From: CAXXOK01 sp963675925
Lineage (GTDB): Bacteria > Bacillota > Clostridia > Christensenellales > Aristaeellaceae
DNA: 64,000 nucleotides
NCBI GenBank assembly: GCA_963675925.2
Contig: CAXXIB010000003.1
Span: 372,001-436,000, forward strand
Direction: 5' to 3'
Shown here piece by piece: positions 16,954-25,009 of the stretch. The first letter of the stretch is position 1. Each line of letters opens with the position of its first letter. The translations under genes were made by a program, and so were the position numbers. The notes beneath the pieces were generated by a model. The model was given only the letters and a program-made list of their open reading frames with translations, made no database searches and was not told the origin of the DNA.

Positions 16954-18441
16954 GTGCCTGATACTTTAAGGCTGGCCCCGATCTTCAGCGACCATATGGT
17001 GCTTTGCAGAAAACAGCCCATTCGTGTTTTTGGTGAAGCAGTCAGTGGTAGAACAATTTCAATCTCTATACATCATCATACCGCAACGGTTGTGGCTGTC
17101 AAGGGGCATTTTGAAGCACTGCTTCCGCCGATGGAGCATGGCGGCCCGTATACGCTGCATGTTACCGATGGTGAATTAACCATCACATTTTCTGATGTGA
17201 TGATCGGCGATGTGTATTTTGCCGGCGGGCAAAGCAATATGGAAATGCGACTGAAGGATACTAAAGATGGCATACAGTATGCAAACGATGCCGATATGCC
17301 TTTGATACGATATTGTACTTATCCGGTACAGGCGGTACTGGATGCGTCCACATTGGCCTGGGAACGAAAAACAAAGTGGCATGTTGTGCAGCCAAATGCC
17401 TGCGGAACTATGAGCGCGGTTGCGTTTCACTTTGCCAGAAAACTGCAAAATCAATTCAATATTCCCATCGGCATCATCGGTTGCTACTTAGGCGGCACGT
17501 CGATCACGGCGTGGCTGGATGAAGAAACGTTGACTGCAACTACTGTTGGCAAGGCATACTTTGATGCTTACATGAAACGCATCCAAGGGCAAACGGATGA
17601 AGAGTATCAAAAGGCCTACAGCGCGCAGCAAAAGGCCTTTGCCAGATGGAACCGCAGTGCCAATGCGCTAAAACGCGAAACGCCATCCATATGCTTTGCA
17701 GAATTGGAATCCGCGCTTGGTCCCTGCCCTTATCCACCGCCGGAAGGCCGAAAAAGCCTGTTTCGACCCTGCGGACTGGCTGAAACTATGGTCAAGCGCA
17801 TCGCGCCGTATACCCTCACAGGCATTTTATACTATCAGGGCGAGTCCGATTATCGTCATCCACACCTGTACGGTATGTTTTTCACTGCACTTATCGCACT
17901 ATGGCGCGATTTGTTCCGCTCCCCCGCCTTACCGTTTTTGTTCGTGCAACTCCCAATGTACAACCAGCGGGATGCTGAAGGCAGTTGGCCAGTGCTGCGC
18001 CTGGCACAGGACGCAGTGCACAAAAGCGTTCGCAATACCGGCATGGCCGTGATGATCGACGGCGGCGAGCAAGAAGACATTCACCCACAGGATAAAGTCA
18101 CCGTCGCCGATAGACTGTTTTCACAAGCCTTGCAGCTTATCTACCATACCCCGGCACCGAGCCATCCTTATGCTATACATGCTCGCGCGGATGGGAATAC
18201 AATGCTTGTAACCGTATCCTCTCCGCTGCGGGATAGCAAAACTCCCCGGCTGTTTGAACTAGCCGGAGAGGATTGTATTTTTGTTTCGGCGGATGCAGAA
18301 ATTAACGGAACGGAAATCTGCATCAGCTCACCGCAGGTTACCCATCCGCGCTTTGTGCGGTATGCCTTTGTCAACTATGGTGAAATCAACGTGTACGGGG
18401 AAAACAAACTGCCGCTGGCGCCGTTTTGGCTACGCGCTTAG
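16954..18441 (+). CDS. SASA-family carbohydrate O-acetylesterase (sialate 9-O-acetylesterase-like)
   Basis: SGNH-like esterase removing O-acetyl groups from sugars (PF03629). The frame is open back to 16837, but the GTG at 16954 has GGAGG at 8 nt and begins exactly where family homology begins, giving 495 residues. Nucleophile motif AGGQSNMEM with Ser94; YYQGESD block in the middle; catalytic Asp375-x-His377 in EDIHPQDK. There is no signal peptide, so it should act on imported sugars or oligosaccharides. Next to an unsaturated-uronate operon, acetylated pectin- or xylan-derived substrates are at least as likely as sialic acid: no nanA or other sialate gene is present. It ends 1 nt from the convergent LacI gene with no terminator between. 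Confidence 0.85.
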   Translation: MPDTLRLAPIFSDHMVLCRKQPIRVFGEAVSGRTISISIHHHTATVVAVKGHFEALLPPMEHGGPYTLHVTDGELTITFSDVMIGDVYFAGGQSNMEMRLKDTKDGIQYANDADMPLIRYCTYPVQAVLDASTLAWERKTKWHVVQPNACGTMSAVAFHFARKLQNQFNIPIGIIGCYLGGTSITAWLDEETLTATTVGKAYFDAYMKRIQGQTDEEYQKAYSAQQKAFARWNRSANALKRETPSICFAELESALGPCPYPPPEGRKSLFRPCGLAETMVKRIAPYTLTGILYYQGESDYRHPHLYGMFFTALIALWRDLFRSPALPFLFVQLPMYNQRDAEGSWPVLRLAQDAVHKSVRNTGMAVMIDGGEQEDIHPQDKVTVADRLFSQALQLIYHTPAPSHPYAIHARADGNTMLVTVSSPLRDSKTPRLFELAGEDCIFVSADAEINGTEICISSPQVTHPRFVRYAFVNYGEINVYGENKLPLAPFWLRA

Positions 18442-18442
18442 T

Positions 18443-19447
18443 TCAGGTACTTCCGCGTTTAACCAGCTCGCCCATGAACACCATTTTCTGGGGAACGCTT
18501 TCCCCGGACAGCACTTTGAGCAGCGTGCTCACGGATTGTTCACAGAGCATATCCAGCTTGTTGTCCACACTGGAAAGCTCCGGCTCGCAGCACAGGCAGT
18601 AGGAGGAATTATTGTACCCGATAATCGGTAAATCCTCCGGTACGCTGCGGCCCACTATGCGTGCGTACTTAAACACGCCCACGGCCAGCACATCCTCCGA
18701 TGTCATCACGGCGTCAAACCGTAAGCCTTTTTTCTCAAGACCCAGCATATAGTCCCGGACTCCCGGAATGCTCATTTTATCTTCCGTATAATAATGAATC
18801 AGCTTATCCTGCACAGGCAGTCCGGCGCTTTTCAATGCCGCTTTATACCCGGCAAGTTTCTTCAGTCCGCTATAGTTGCGGTTATGGTATAAATATAAGA
18901 TGTTTTTGCGGCCCTGCTCCAGTAAGTACTGCGTCGCATTCTGCGTTGCATGAAAATCGTCACAGAGTATGCTGTAAATATTCTCCCCGGCATAGGACGC
19001 GTTTAAAAGCACAACCGGAAGATGCTTGGACGCGTTTCGCAGGTATTGGTTTCCTTCCTCACTGTCCTCAACAAAGGTGGACCCCATCAGGATGATGCCG
19101 TCTACATGTTTGGAGATCAGCCAGTCCACGCCTTTTTCGCGATCTGCCAGGGCTTTGCCGGTACACAGCAACATACTGTCGTACCCTTGCAGGCGCAGTC
19201 TGCGCTCCAGATTGCTTAAAGCATTGGCCAGATAATAATCCGCAGCGTTTGGGCACAGCAGCCCAATGGTACGCATGGTTTTCAGCCCCAGACCGCGCGC
19301 AAAGGGATTGGGCACATATTCATACTGCGCCATCACGGACAGCACTTTTTCCCTTGTCTTGGGGCTGACCCTGGCGCTGTTGTTGATGACACGCGATACC
19401 GTTGCAATGGATACCCCGGCCTTTTCTGAAATATCATATATATTCAT
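18443..19447 (-). CDS. LacI-family transcriptional repressor, probable regulator of the uronate operon
   Basis: 334 residues. N-terminal helix-turn-helix with hinge: MNIYDISEKAGVSIATVSR then VINNSARVSPKTREKV, followed by a periplasmic-binding-protein-like effector domain (about 60-330). Divergent from uxaB with a 228-nt shared upstream region, the standard arrangement for a local sugar-responsive repressor. The 16-bp palindrome at 19634-19649, directly downstream of the uxaB promoter, is the best candidate operator. The effector is unknown; a pathway intermediate such as KDG is plausible from LacI-type KdgR precedents, but that is inference. Confidence 0.92.
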   Translation of the reverse strand: MNIYDISEKAGVSIATVSRVINNSARVSPKTREKVLSVMAQYEYVPNPFARGLGLKTMRTIGLLCPNAADYYLANALSNLERRLRLQGYDSMLLCTGKALADREKGVDWLISKHVDGIILMGSTFVEDSEEGNQYLRNASKHLPVVLLNASYAGENIYSILCDDFHATQNATQYLLEQGRKNILYLYHNRNYSGLKKLAGYKAALKSAGLPVQDKLIHYYTEDKMSIPGVRDYMLGLEKKGLRFDAVMTSEDVLAVGVFKYARIVGRSVPEDLPIIGYNNSSYCLCCEPELSSVDNKLDMLCEQSVSTLLKVLSGESVPQKMVFMGELVKRGST

Positions 19448-19502
19448 GCACTATCATCCCTGTCATACTGATACTAGTTTCACTGTTTCTTACACAGCTT
19501 AC

Positions 19503-19530
19503 AGTATATAGAATTATTTTGAAAACGCAA
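19503..19530 (-). promoter_or_regulatory. Candidate promoter for the LacI-family gene
   Basis: Minus strand: TTGCGT (19525-19530), 16-nt spacer, TATACT (19503-19508), 55 nt upstream of the start codon. Confidence 0.5.
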
Positions 19531-19592
19531 GAGGATACGCTTGTAGCCTTTGTTTCCGGCGTGCCATCCCCTGCTATATCTTCATCCATCCA

Positions 19593-19621
19593 TTGACTGC
19601 CCTTTGAAATAGAGGTAGAAT
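19593..19621 (+). promoter_or_regulatory. Promoter of the uxaB-kduI-aldolase-kdgK-kduD operon
   Basis: TTGACT (19593-19598), exactly 17-nt spacer, TAGAAT (19616-19621). Predicted transcription start is near 19628, immediately before the palindrome at 19634-19649. Confidence 0.75.
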
Positions 19622-19633
19622 GAATACGAAACC

Positions 19634-19649
19634 ATGTAACTATTTACAT
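19634..19649. promoter_or_regulatory. Candidate operator palindrome for the LacI-type repressor
   Basis: Perfect inverted repeat ATGTAA-CTAT-TTACAT, 16 bp, placed at about +6 to +22 relative to the predicted uxaB start site. That position suits a repressor. It lacks the central CG step of many LacI operators. Confidence 0.55.
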
Positions 19650-19675
19650 TTCTATAGAAACGGAGGTGCGCGGCA

Positions 19676-21145
19676 ATGCAAAGACTATCGAAAGCGCTTG
19701 CCCCGGCCGAAAAACGCGACATAAAAGTACTTCAATTTGGGGAAGGCAATTTCTTGCGCGCGTTTGTTGATTATTTTCTGGATATCGCTGTAGAAAAAGG
19801 CAAATTCGATGGCAGCATCGTAGTCGTTAAGCCCATTGAACATGGCACCTTGGATCGCTTTCATGCACAGGACTGCCGTTACACGGTGCTGCTGCGCGGC
19901 ATGCAAGACGGAAAGCAAGTCGAAACAACCAGACTTATTACCAGTATTCAGGATGCTGTTGACTGTTATACAGAGTATGACAAATATGCTGCGTTTGCAG
20001 CACTTGACAGCCTTCGTTTCATTGTCAGCAATACGACGGAGGCCGGAATTGTACTGGACAAATCAGACAAGTTTACGTATAAACCTCCACGCACCTATCC
20101 GGGCAAGCTGACCAAGTTCCTGTTTGAACGTGCAGAAGCTTTCGACTATGCGCTGGATAAAGGCCTGATCATTTTACCGGTTGAGCTAATTGACGATAAC
20201 GGGATTGAGCTCAAGCGTTGTGTTGTTGAACTCGCAAAGAATTGGGAGCTCGGCGACCGGTTTCTCCAGTGGCTGGAAGACGCGTGCGTGTTCACATCAA
20301 CACTGGTTGACCGCATCGTTACAGGCTATCCCGCAAGCGAGGCGGAAGCGCTATGGGAAACGCTTGGGTATGAAGATCAGCTGCTGGACACGGCGGAACC
20401 TTTTGGCTTGTGGGTCATTGAATCCAAAAAGGATATTCAGGCTGAGCTTCCCCTGCCTGATTGCGGCCTTCCGGTGATTTTCACAGACAATCAAAAACCC
20501 TATAAGCAGCGCAAAGTCAGAATCCTCAACGGTGCGCATACATCATTTGTCCCGGTGGCGTTTTTATCCGGTCACAATACGGTCAAGCAGGCCATGGCCG
20601 ATCCTGCCATTAAATCCTTCATTCTGGAAACGTTGCACAGTGAAATCATCCCGACACTCAGCCTTCCCAAAGCCGATTTGGAGGCCTTTGCCAACGCCGT
20701 TATCAGCCGCTTTGAAAACCCGTTTATTGAGCATAAATTGCTGTCAATCTCTCTCAATTCCGTGGCCAAGTGGCGGGCACGCTGCATGCCCAGCTTTCTG
20801 GCTTACATAGACACGCATGGCGTGCTTCCCCCGCGCCTCAGATTCTCGCTGGCTGCGCTGATGGCATTATATCAGGGCGATACGATTGTAGATGGTGCAC
20901 TGCTATGTCAAAGAGATGGTATGCCCTACTCAATCCTTGATGATGAGGCGGTTTTGATGTTCTTTCGGGACACGTCCGCACTGCCTGCACAGGAGCAAAC
21001 GGTGCTGTTTTTGCAGAATGAAACGTTCTGGGGCCAAAACTTGTCTTCAATTCCGGGACTTTCACAAACCGTGTCACATGCACTGGAAGACATAAAGAGA
21101 AACGGGATGATACAAGCGCTTTCTACGCGTTTTGGAAGAAATTGA
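19676..21145 (+). CDS. uxaB: Tagaturonate reductase (altronate oxidoreductase)
   Basis: NAD-dependent reduction of D-tagaturonate to D-altronate in galacturonate catabolism; member of the polyol-specific long-chain dehydrogenase family. 489 residues. It follows E. coli UxaB closely along its length: IKVLQFGEGNFLRAFVDYF at the N-terminus, FIVSNTTEAGIV, STLVDRIVTGYP, and the catalytic-Lys block KPYKQRKVRILNGAHT. These fit UxaB better than the fructuronate reductase UxuB. First gene of the operon; GGAGG 9 nt before the ATG. The partner enzymes UxaC (uronate isomerase) and UxaA (altronate dehydratase) are not in the window. Confidence 0.9.
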   Translation: MQRLSKALAPAEKRDIKVLQFGEGNFLRAFVDYFLDIAVEKGKFDGSIVVVKPIEHGTLDRFHAQDCRYTVLLRGMQDGKQVETTRLITSIQDAVDCYTEYDKYAAFAALDSLRFIVSNTTEAGIVLDKSDKFTYKPPRTYPGKLTKFLFERAEAFDYALDKGLIILPVELIDDNGIELKRCVVELAKNWELGDRFLQWLEDACVFTSTLVDRIVTGYPASEAEALWETLGYEDQLLDTAEPFGLWVIESKKDIQAELPLPDCGLPVIFTDNQKPYKQRKVRILNGAHTSFVPVAFLSGHNTVKQAMADPAIKSFILETLHSEIIPTLSLPKADLEAFANAVISRFENPFIEHKLLSISLNSVAKWRARCMPSFLAYIDTHGVLPPRLRFSLAALMALYQGDTIVDGALLCQRDGMPYSILDDEAVLMFFRDTSALPAQEQTVLFLQNETFWGQNLSSIPGLSQTVSHALEDIKRNGMIQALSTRFGRN

Positions 21146-21188
21146 GAATCTAAAAGGAAATCCAATTCAGGGTGACGAATATCCTTTT

Positions 21189-21204
21189 TATACACAGTTG
21201 TATA
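21189..21204. promoter_or_regulatory. Palindrome upstream of kduI, possible second operator
   Basis: Perfect inverted repeat TATACA-CAGT-TGTATA, same 6-4-6 geometry as the palindrome upstream of uxaB, ending 7 nt before the kduI ribosome site. It overlaps a -10-like TATACT (21205-21210) edge to edge, but I see no -35. Confidence 0.35.
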
Positions 21205-21228
21205 TATACTGAAGGAGGATGTATTCAC

Positions 21229-22059
21229 ATGGAAGTGCGTAACGCAACAAACCCGAAGGATGCCCGGACTTACGACACAACGCGTCTGCGTCAGGAGTTT
21301 CTGATTGAGGATTTATTCTCACCGGATTCGGTGAAAATGGTATACAGCCACATAGACCGCATCATCACAGGCAGCGCGGTTCCGGTGAAGGGTACATTGT
21401 CACTGCCCGCCGGCGATGAACTGCATGCCAAAAGCTTTTTAGAGCGACGTGAGCTGGGTGTAATCAATATCGGCGGTGCCGGTACCATTACAGTGGACGG
21501 AAGCACCTATTCCCTTCGCCATAAGGATGGTCTATATGTTGGCATGGGCGCGGGCGACGTAACATTTGCAAGCGAAAACAGCAGCGAGCCCGCCATGTTC
21601 TATCTCAACTCCGCACCGGCGCACCGTGAGTACCCGACCACGTTGATCGAGCCGGAAAACTGCGCCAAGGTTGAACTCGGCTCTCAGGAGCAGAGCAACC
21701 ACCGCACGATTTGCAAATACATCCTTCCCGGGCAGGTGGAAAGCTGTCAGCTGGTGATGGGCATGACCAACCTGATGCCCGGCAATGTGTGGAATACCAT
21801 GCCCTGCCATACGCATGACCGCCGCATGGAAGTCTATCTGTACTTTAACCTTTCCGACGATGCCGTTGTTTTCCACTACATGGGCGAACCGTCGGAAACC
21901 CGCCATCTGGTTGTGCGCAACCGCCAGGCAGTGATCAGCCCCAGCTGGTCCATCCACAGTGCCAGCGGCACGCAGGGGTATTCCTTTATCTGGGGCATGG
22001 TTGGCGAAAATCAGGCATTTGATGACATGGACGCTGTTTCCATGCATGATCTCAAATAA
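21229..22059 (+). CDS. kduI: 5-dehydro-4-deoxy-D-glucuronate isomerase (4-deoxy-L-threo-5-hexosulose-uronate ketol-isomerase)
   Basis: Isomerises 4-deoxy-L-threo-5-hexosulose uronate, the product of pectin or glycosaminoglycan lyases, to 2,5-diketo-3-deoxygluconate. The start is the ATG at 21229 (MEVRNATNPKDARTYD), 10 nt after AAGGAGG, giving 276 residues, the exact family length; the frame is open further upstream without homology. Double-cupin zinc enzyme: the metal-binding stretch MPCHTHDRRMEVYLYF is visible. Followed in the operon by the aldolase, the KDG kinase and KduD, which complete the route. Confidence 0.95.
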   Translation: MEVRNATNPKDARTYDTTRLRQEFLIEDLFSPDSVKMVYSHIDRIITGSAVPVKGTLSLPAGDELHAKSFLERRELGVINIGGAGTITVDGSTYSLRHKDGLYVGMGAGDVTFASENSSEPAMFYLNSAPAHREYPTTLIEPENCAKVELGSQEQSNHRTICKYILPGQVESCQLVMGMTNLMPGNVWNTMPCHTHDRRMEVYLYFNLSDDAVVFHYMGEPSETRHLVVRNRQAVISPSWSIHSASGTQGYSFIWGMVGENQAFDDMDAVSMHDLK

Positions 22060-22091
22060 GCTGCACGGACAAGAAAGCGATGTGATTGACT

Positions 22092-23048
22092 ATGGATATG
22101 ATCAAGCAGCTATCGTTAGCCGGAATGATTCCTGTAATCAAAATCACCGATGCCAATGACGCCGTACCCCTTTGCAAAGCGCTGTCCAATGGCGGCTTGC
22201 CGGTGGCGGAGATCACCTTCCGCACCGATGCGGCCGAGGAATCCATCCGCCGGGTGCACAAAGAGCTTCCAAATGTATTGCTTGGTGCAGGCACCGTACT
22301 TACGACCGAGCAGGTTGACCGCGCGGTCGCGGCCGGAGCAAGCTATATCGTCAGCCCCGGTATCAACCCAGCGGTCGTCAAGCACTGCCAAGCGGTGGGC
22401 ATTCCCATTGTACCGGGTTGTTCCACTGCATCTGAAATCGAAATCGCGCTCTCGCTGGGCCTGACAACCGTGAAGTTCTTTCCGGCCGAAGCTGTTGGCG
22501 GTCTGAAAACAATCAAAGCGCTCAGCGGCCCGTATGTTGATGTTCATTTCATTCCGACCGGCGGAATCAATGAAGCCAATCTTCTGGATTATCTCAACTT
22601 TTCCAAAATCGTCGCCTGCGGCGGCAGTTGGATGGTCGATAAAAAAGCGATTGACAAAAAAGACTGGGCGACAATCGAAGAGCTTACCGCAAGCGCTGTA
22701 AACCGTATGCTGGGGTTTGAGCTCAAGCATATCGGTATCAACTCCGGCACCCCGGAGCAGGCCATGCGCGATGCAAAGGCCCTGGCCACCATGCTCGGCT
22801 GGCCGATAAAGGATGGAAACAGTTCCACCTTTACCGGAACTGCGATGGAGTTCATGAAAAAGCCGTTTCGCGGTACGCATGGGCACATCGCACTGGGCAC
22901 CAACTATATTCAGCGTGCGCGTTGGTACTTGGAGCAAAAGGGATTCGCTTTCGACGACGAAAGCACTAGCTATAAAGACGGAAAGCTTATGGCCGTATAC
23001 TTCAAGGATGAAATTGCCGGGTTTGCTTTCCATCTCCTGCAAAAGTAA
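22092..23048 (+). CDS. KDPG/KHG aldolase with C-terminal VOC-like domain
   Basis: Cleaves 2-keto-3-deoxy-6-phosphogluconate to pyruvate and glyceraldehyde-3-phosphate. 318 residues from the ATG at 22092 (a TTG at 22086 is also in frame; no strong ribosome site precedes either). Residues 1-205 are a class I aldolase barrel with Glu40 (PVAEITFRT) and Schiff-base Lys128 (TTVKFFPAE). Residues 209-318 form an extra domain: it begins HIGINSGTPEQAMRDA and continues GHIALGTNYIQRARWYLE to GFAFHLLQK, the repeated beta-alpha-beta pattern of vicinal-oxygen-chelate (glyoxalase-like) domains. Stand-alone Eda enzymes are about 210 residues. I recall 318-residue aldolases of this layout in other Clostridia, so the fusion is probably lineage-typical. 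Its role is unknown. Confidence 0.9.
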   Translation: MDMIKQLSLAGMIPVIKITDANDAVPLCKALSNGGLPVAEITFRTDAAEESIRRVHKELPNVLLGAGTVLTTEQVDRAVAAGASYIVSPGINPAVVKHCQAVGIPIVPGCSTASEIEIALSLGLTTVKFFPAEAVGGLKTIKALSGPYVDVHFIPTGGINEANLLDYLNFSKIVACGGSWMVDKKAIDKKDWATIEELTASAVNRMLGFELKHIGINSGTPEQAMRDAKALATMLGWPIKDGNSSTFTGTAMEFMKKPFRGTHGHIALGTNYIQRARWYLEQKGFAFDDESTSYKDGKLMAVYFKDEIAGFAFHLLQK

Positions 23049-23069
23049 CGGATAAAGGATGAAGAACGG

Positions 23070-24101
23070 ATGAAAGTTGTAACCTTCGGCGAAATTATGC
23101 TTCGCCTGAAAAGCCCCGGTTATGAGCGCTTTTTCCAATCCCCCGTGCTGGAAGCCACCTTTGGCGGCGGCGAGGCGAATGTTGCCGTCAGCTTAGCCAA
23201 TTACGGCATGGATGCCCGGTTTGTTACCGTACTGCCCGATAATGCTGTTGGTGATGCGTGCTTGCGCGAACTGCGCGGCTTGGGTGTGGATACTAGCAGC
23301 ATCGTGCGCAAACCCGGACGAATGGGAATCTATTATCTGGAAATCGGCGCTGTGCAGCGCCCCAGCAAAGTGATATACGACCGTGCCGGCAGTGCGATTG
23401 CCGAAGCGTCTCTTGCCGACATCAATTGGGATGCCGCTTTCAGCGATGCACAGTGGTTCCATATCACCGGCATCACACCGGCCATCAGCCCGAGCGCGGC
23501 AGAGCTCAGCCTGGCGGCGGTGAAAGCCGCTAAACAACGTGGTTTGCATGTAAGCTGTGACTTAAACTACCGTAAAAACCTGTGGAAATACGGGAAAACA
23601 GCTGACCAGGTCATGACCGAGCTGGTGCAGTACGTGGACACCATCATTGCAAACGAGGAGGATTTTCAAAAATCCCTCCTGCTCAAAGCTGAAAGCCAGG
23701 CGGCTGTGGAGTCCGGCGAGTTAAATGTCGCGCAGTATCAAGCCATTGCCAAGCTTGCTATGGATACTTACCCCAATGTGAAACGGGTTGCCATCACGCT
23801 TAGGGAATCCAAAAGCGCCAACCATAACGACTGGAGCGCATGCCTATACAACGGCAAAGACTTCTACCTCAGCCGCAAGTACAACATGACCCACATTGTA
23901 GATCGTGTCGGCGGTGGCGATAGTTTCGGTGCCGGCCTGATTTACGGCCTGACGCATTACGATGATGAACAATCCGCGCTGGAGTTTGCTGTCGCCGCAA
24001 GCTGCCTGAAGCATACCATCTCCGGCGATTTCAACCGTGTTACCGTTTCAGAGGTCGAAAGCCTCATGAAAGGCAGCGGCTCCGGCCGTGTGCAGCGATA
24101 A
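23070..24101 (+). CDS. kdgK: 2-dehydro-3-deoxygluconokinase (KDG kinase)
   Basis: PfkB-family kinase that phosphorylates 2-keto-3-deoxygluconate to KDPG, the substrate of the aldolase encoded just upstream. 343 residues. N-terminal sugar-binding glycine motif FGGGEANVAVSLANYG, and C-terminal anion-hole/catalytic motif RVGGGDSFGAGL with the catalytic Asp. Starts MKVVTFGEIMLRLKSPG, typical for KdgK. 21 nt after the aldolase and 11 nt before kduD, clearly one operon. Confidence 0.92.
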   Translation: MKVVTFGEIMLRLKSPGYERFFQSPVLEATFGGGEANVAVSLANYGMDARFVTVLPDNAVGDACLRELRGLGVDTSSIVRKPGRMGIYYLEIGAVQRPSKVIYDRAGSAIAEASLADINWDAAFSDAQWFHITGITPAISPSAAELSLAAVKAAKQRGLHVSCDLNYRKNLWKYGKTADQVMTELVQYVDTIIANEEDFQKSLLLKAESQAAVESGELNVAQYQAIAKLAMDTYPNVKRVAITLRESKSANHNDWSACLYNGKDFYLSRKYNMTHIVDRVGGGDSFGAGLIYGLTHYDDEQSALEFAVAASCLKHTISGDFNRVTVSEVESLMKGSGSGRVQR

Positions 24102-24112
24102 GGAGGAAAGCT

Positions 24113-24907
24113 ATGCCATCCGCATTTTCATTAAATAACAAAGTCGCATTGGTGACCGGGGCCAGCTACGGCATTGGCTTTGCCATTGCACAAGGATACG
24201 CCAAGGCCGGGGCGACAATCGTTTTCAACGATATCAATCAAGACCTCGTCGATAAAGGCCTGCAAGCATACAAGGAGGCCGGAATTAAAGCCTATGGCTA
24301 TGTTTGCGACGTGACGGACGAGGATGCCGTGAATGCTTTGGTTGCGCAAATTGAAAAGGAAGTCGGCGTGATCGATATTCTGGTCAATAATGCAGGCATC
24401 ATTAAGCGTATGCCGATGACAGAAATGTCCGCCGCGGACTTCCGCAAGGTGATCGACGTGGATTTGAACGCACCGTTCATCGTATCCAAAGCTGTGATCC
24501 CCTCCATGATCAAAAAGGGACACGGCAAGATCATCAACATCTGTTCGATGATGAGCGAGCTCGGCCGTGAAACAGTAGCCGCCTACGCCGCTGCCAAAGG
24601 CGGTCTGAAGATGCTGACACGCAATATCTGTTCGGAATATGGTTCTTACAACATACAGTGCAATGGTCTGGGGCCCGGCTATATTGCCACCCCGCAGACC
24701 GCGCCGCTGCGTGAGAAGCAAGCTGACGGCTCCATGCATCCGTTTGATTCCTTCATCCGTGCCAAAACCCCGGCCAACCGCTGGGGCGACCCGGAAGACC
24801 TGGTCGGACCGGCGGTGTTCCTTGCAAGCGATGCTTCGAACTTCGTCAACGGACACATTTTGTATGTGGACGGCGGCATATTAGCCTACATCGGCAAACA
24901 GCCGTAA
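24113..24907 (+). CDS. kduD: SDR-family 2-dehydro-3-deoxy-D-gluconate 5-dehydrogenase / gluconate 5-dehydrogenase
   Basis: NAD(P)-dependent short-chain dehydrogenase. In this operon it most likely reduces 2,5-diketo-3-deoxygluconate (KduI product) to KDG, feeding KdgK. 264 residues. TGASYGIG cofactor loop (15-22), NNAG (92-95), catalytic Ser145, Tyr158 and Lys162 (YAAAK), and the C-terminal NGHILYVDGG. Close relatives are annotated as gluconate 5-dehydrogenases, so substrate choice rests on gene context. Last gene before a strong terminator. Confidence 0.88.
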   Translation: MPSAFSLNNKVALVTGASYGIGFAIAQGYAKAGATIVFNDINQDLVDKGLQAYKEAGIKAYGYVCDVTDEDAVNALVAQIEKEVGVIDILVNNAGIIKRMPMTEMSAADFRKVIDVDLNAPFIVSKAVIPSMIKKGHGKIINICSMMSELGRETVAAYAAAKGGLKMLTRNICSEYGSYNIQCNGLGPGYIATPQTAPLREKQADGSMHPFDSFIRAKTPANRWGDPEDLVGPAVFLASDASNFVNGHILYVDGGILAYIGKQP

Positions 24908-24927
24908 GAAACCAAAAAACCAATTAT

Positions 24928-24957
24928 AGAGCGTTTCCTTTGCGGAAACGCTCTTTT
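24928..24957 (+). terminator. Terminator of the uronate operon
   Basis: Perfect 11-bp stem AGAGCGTTTCC / GGAAACGCTCT with a 5-nt loop, followed by TTT. It ends the uxaB-kduD transcript 20 nt after the kduD stop. Confidence 0.9.
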
Positions 24958-24973
24958 GTATCCCGTTTCAATG

Positions 24974-24982
24974 TGCTATAAT
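24974..24982 (+). promoter_or_regulatory. pgi promoter (extended -10)
   Basis: TGCTATAAT, a TGn-TATAAT extended -10, 28 nt before the pgi ATG. The -35 region is weak and overlaps the tail of the preceding terminator. Confidence 0.65.
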
Positions 24983-25009
24983 CGCAGTAGAAAAAGAGGA
25001 GGAACCGGT

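Noticed and set aside
22116..23138. A 340-codon minus-strand frame opposite the aldolase
   Set aside because: Antisense to a well-supported operon gene and unlike any known protein; it would also run across the kdgK start.
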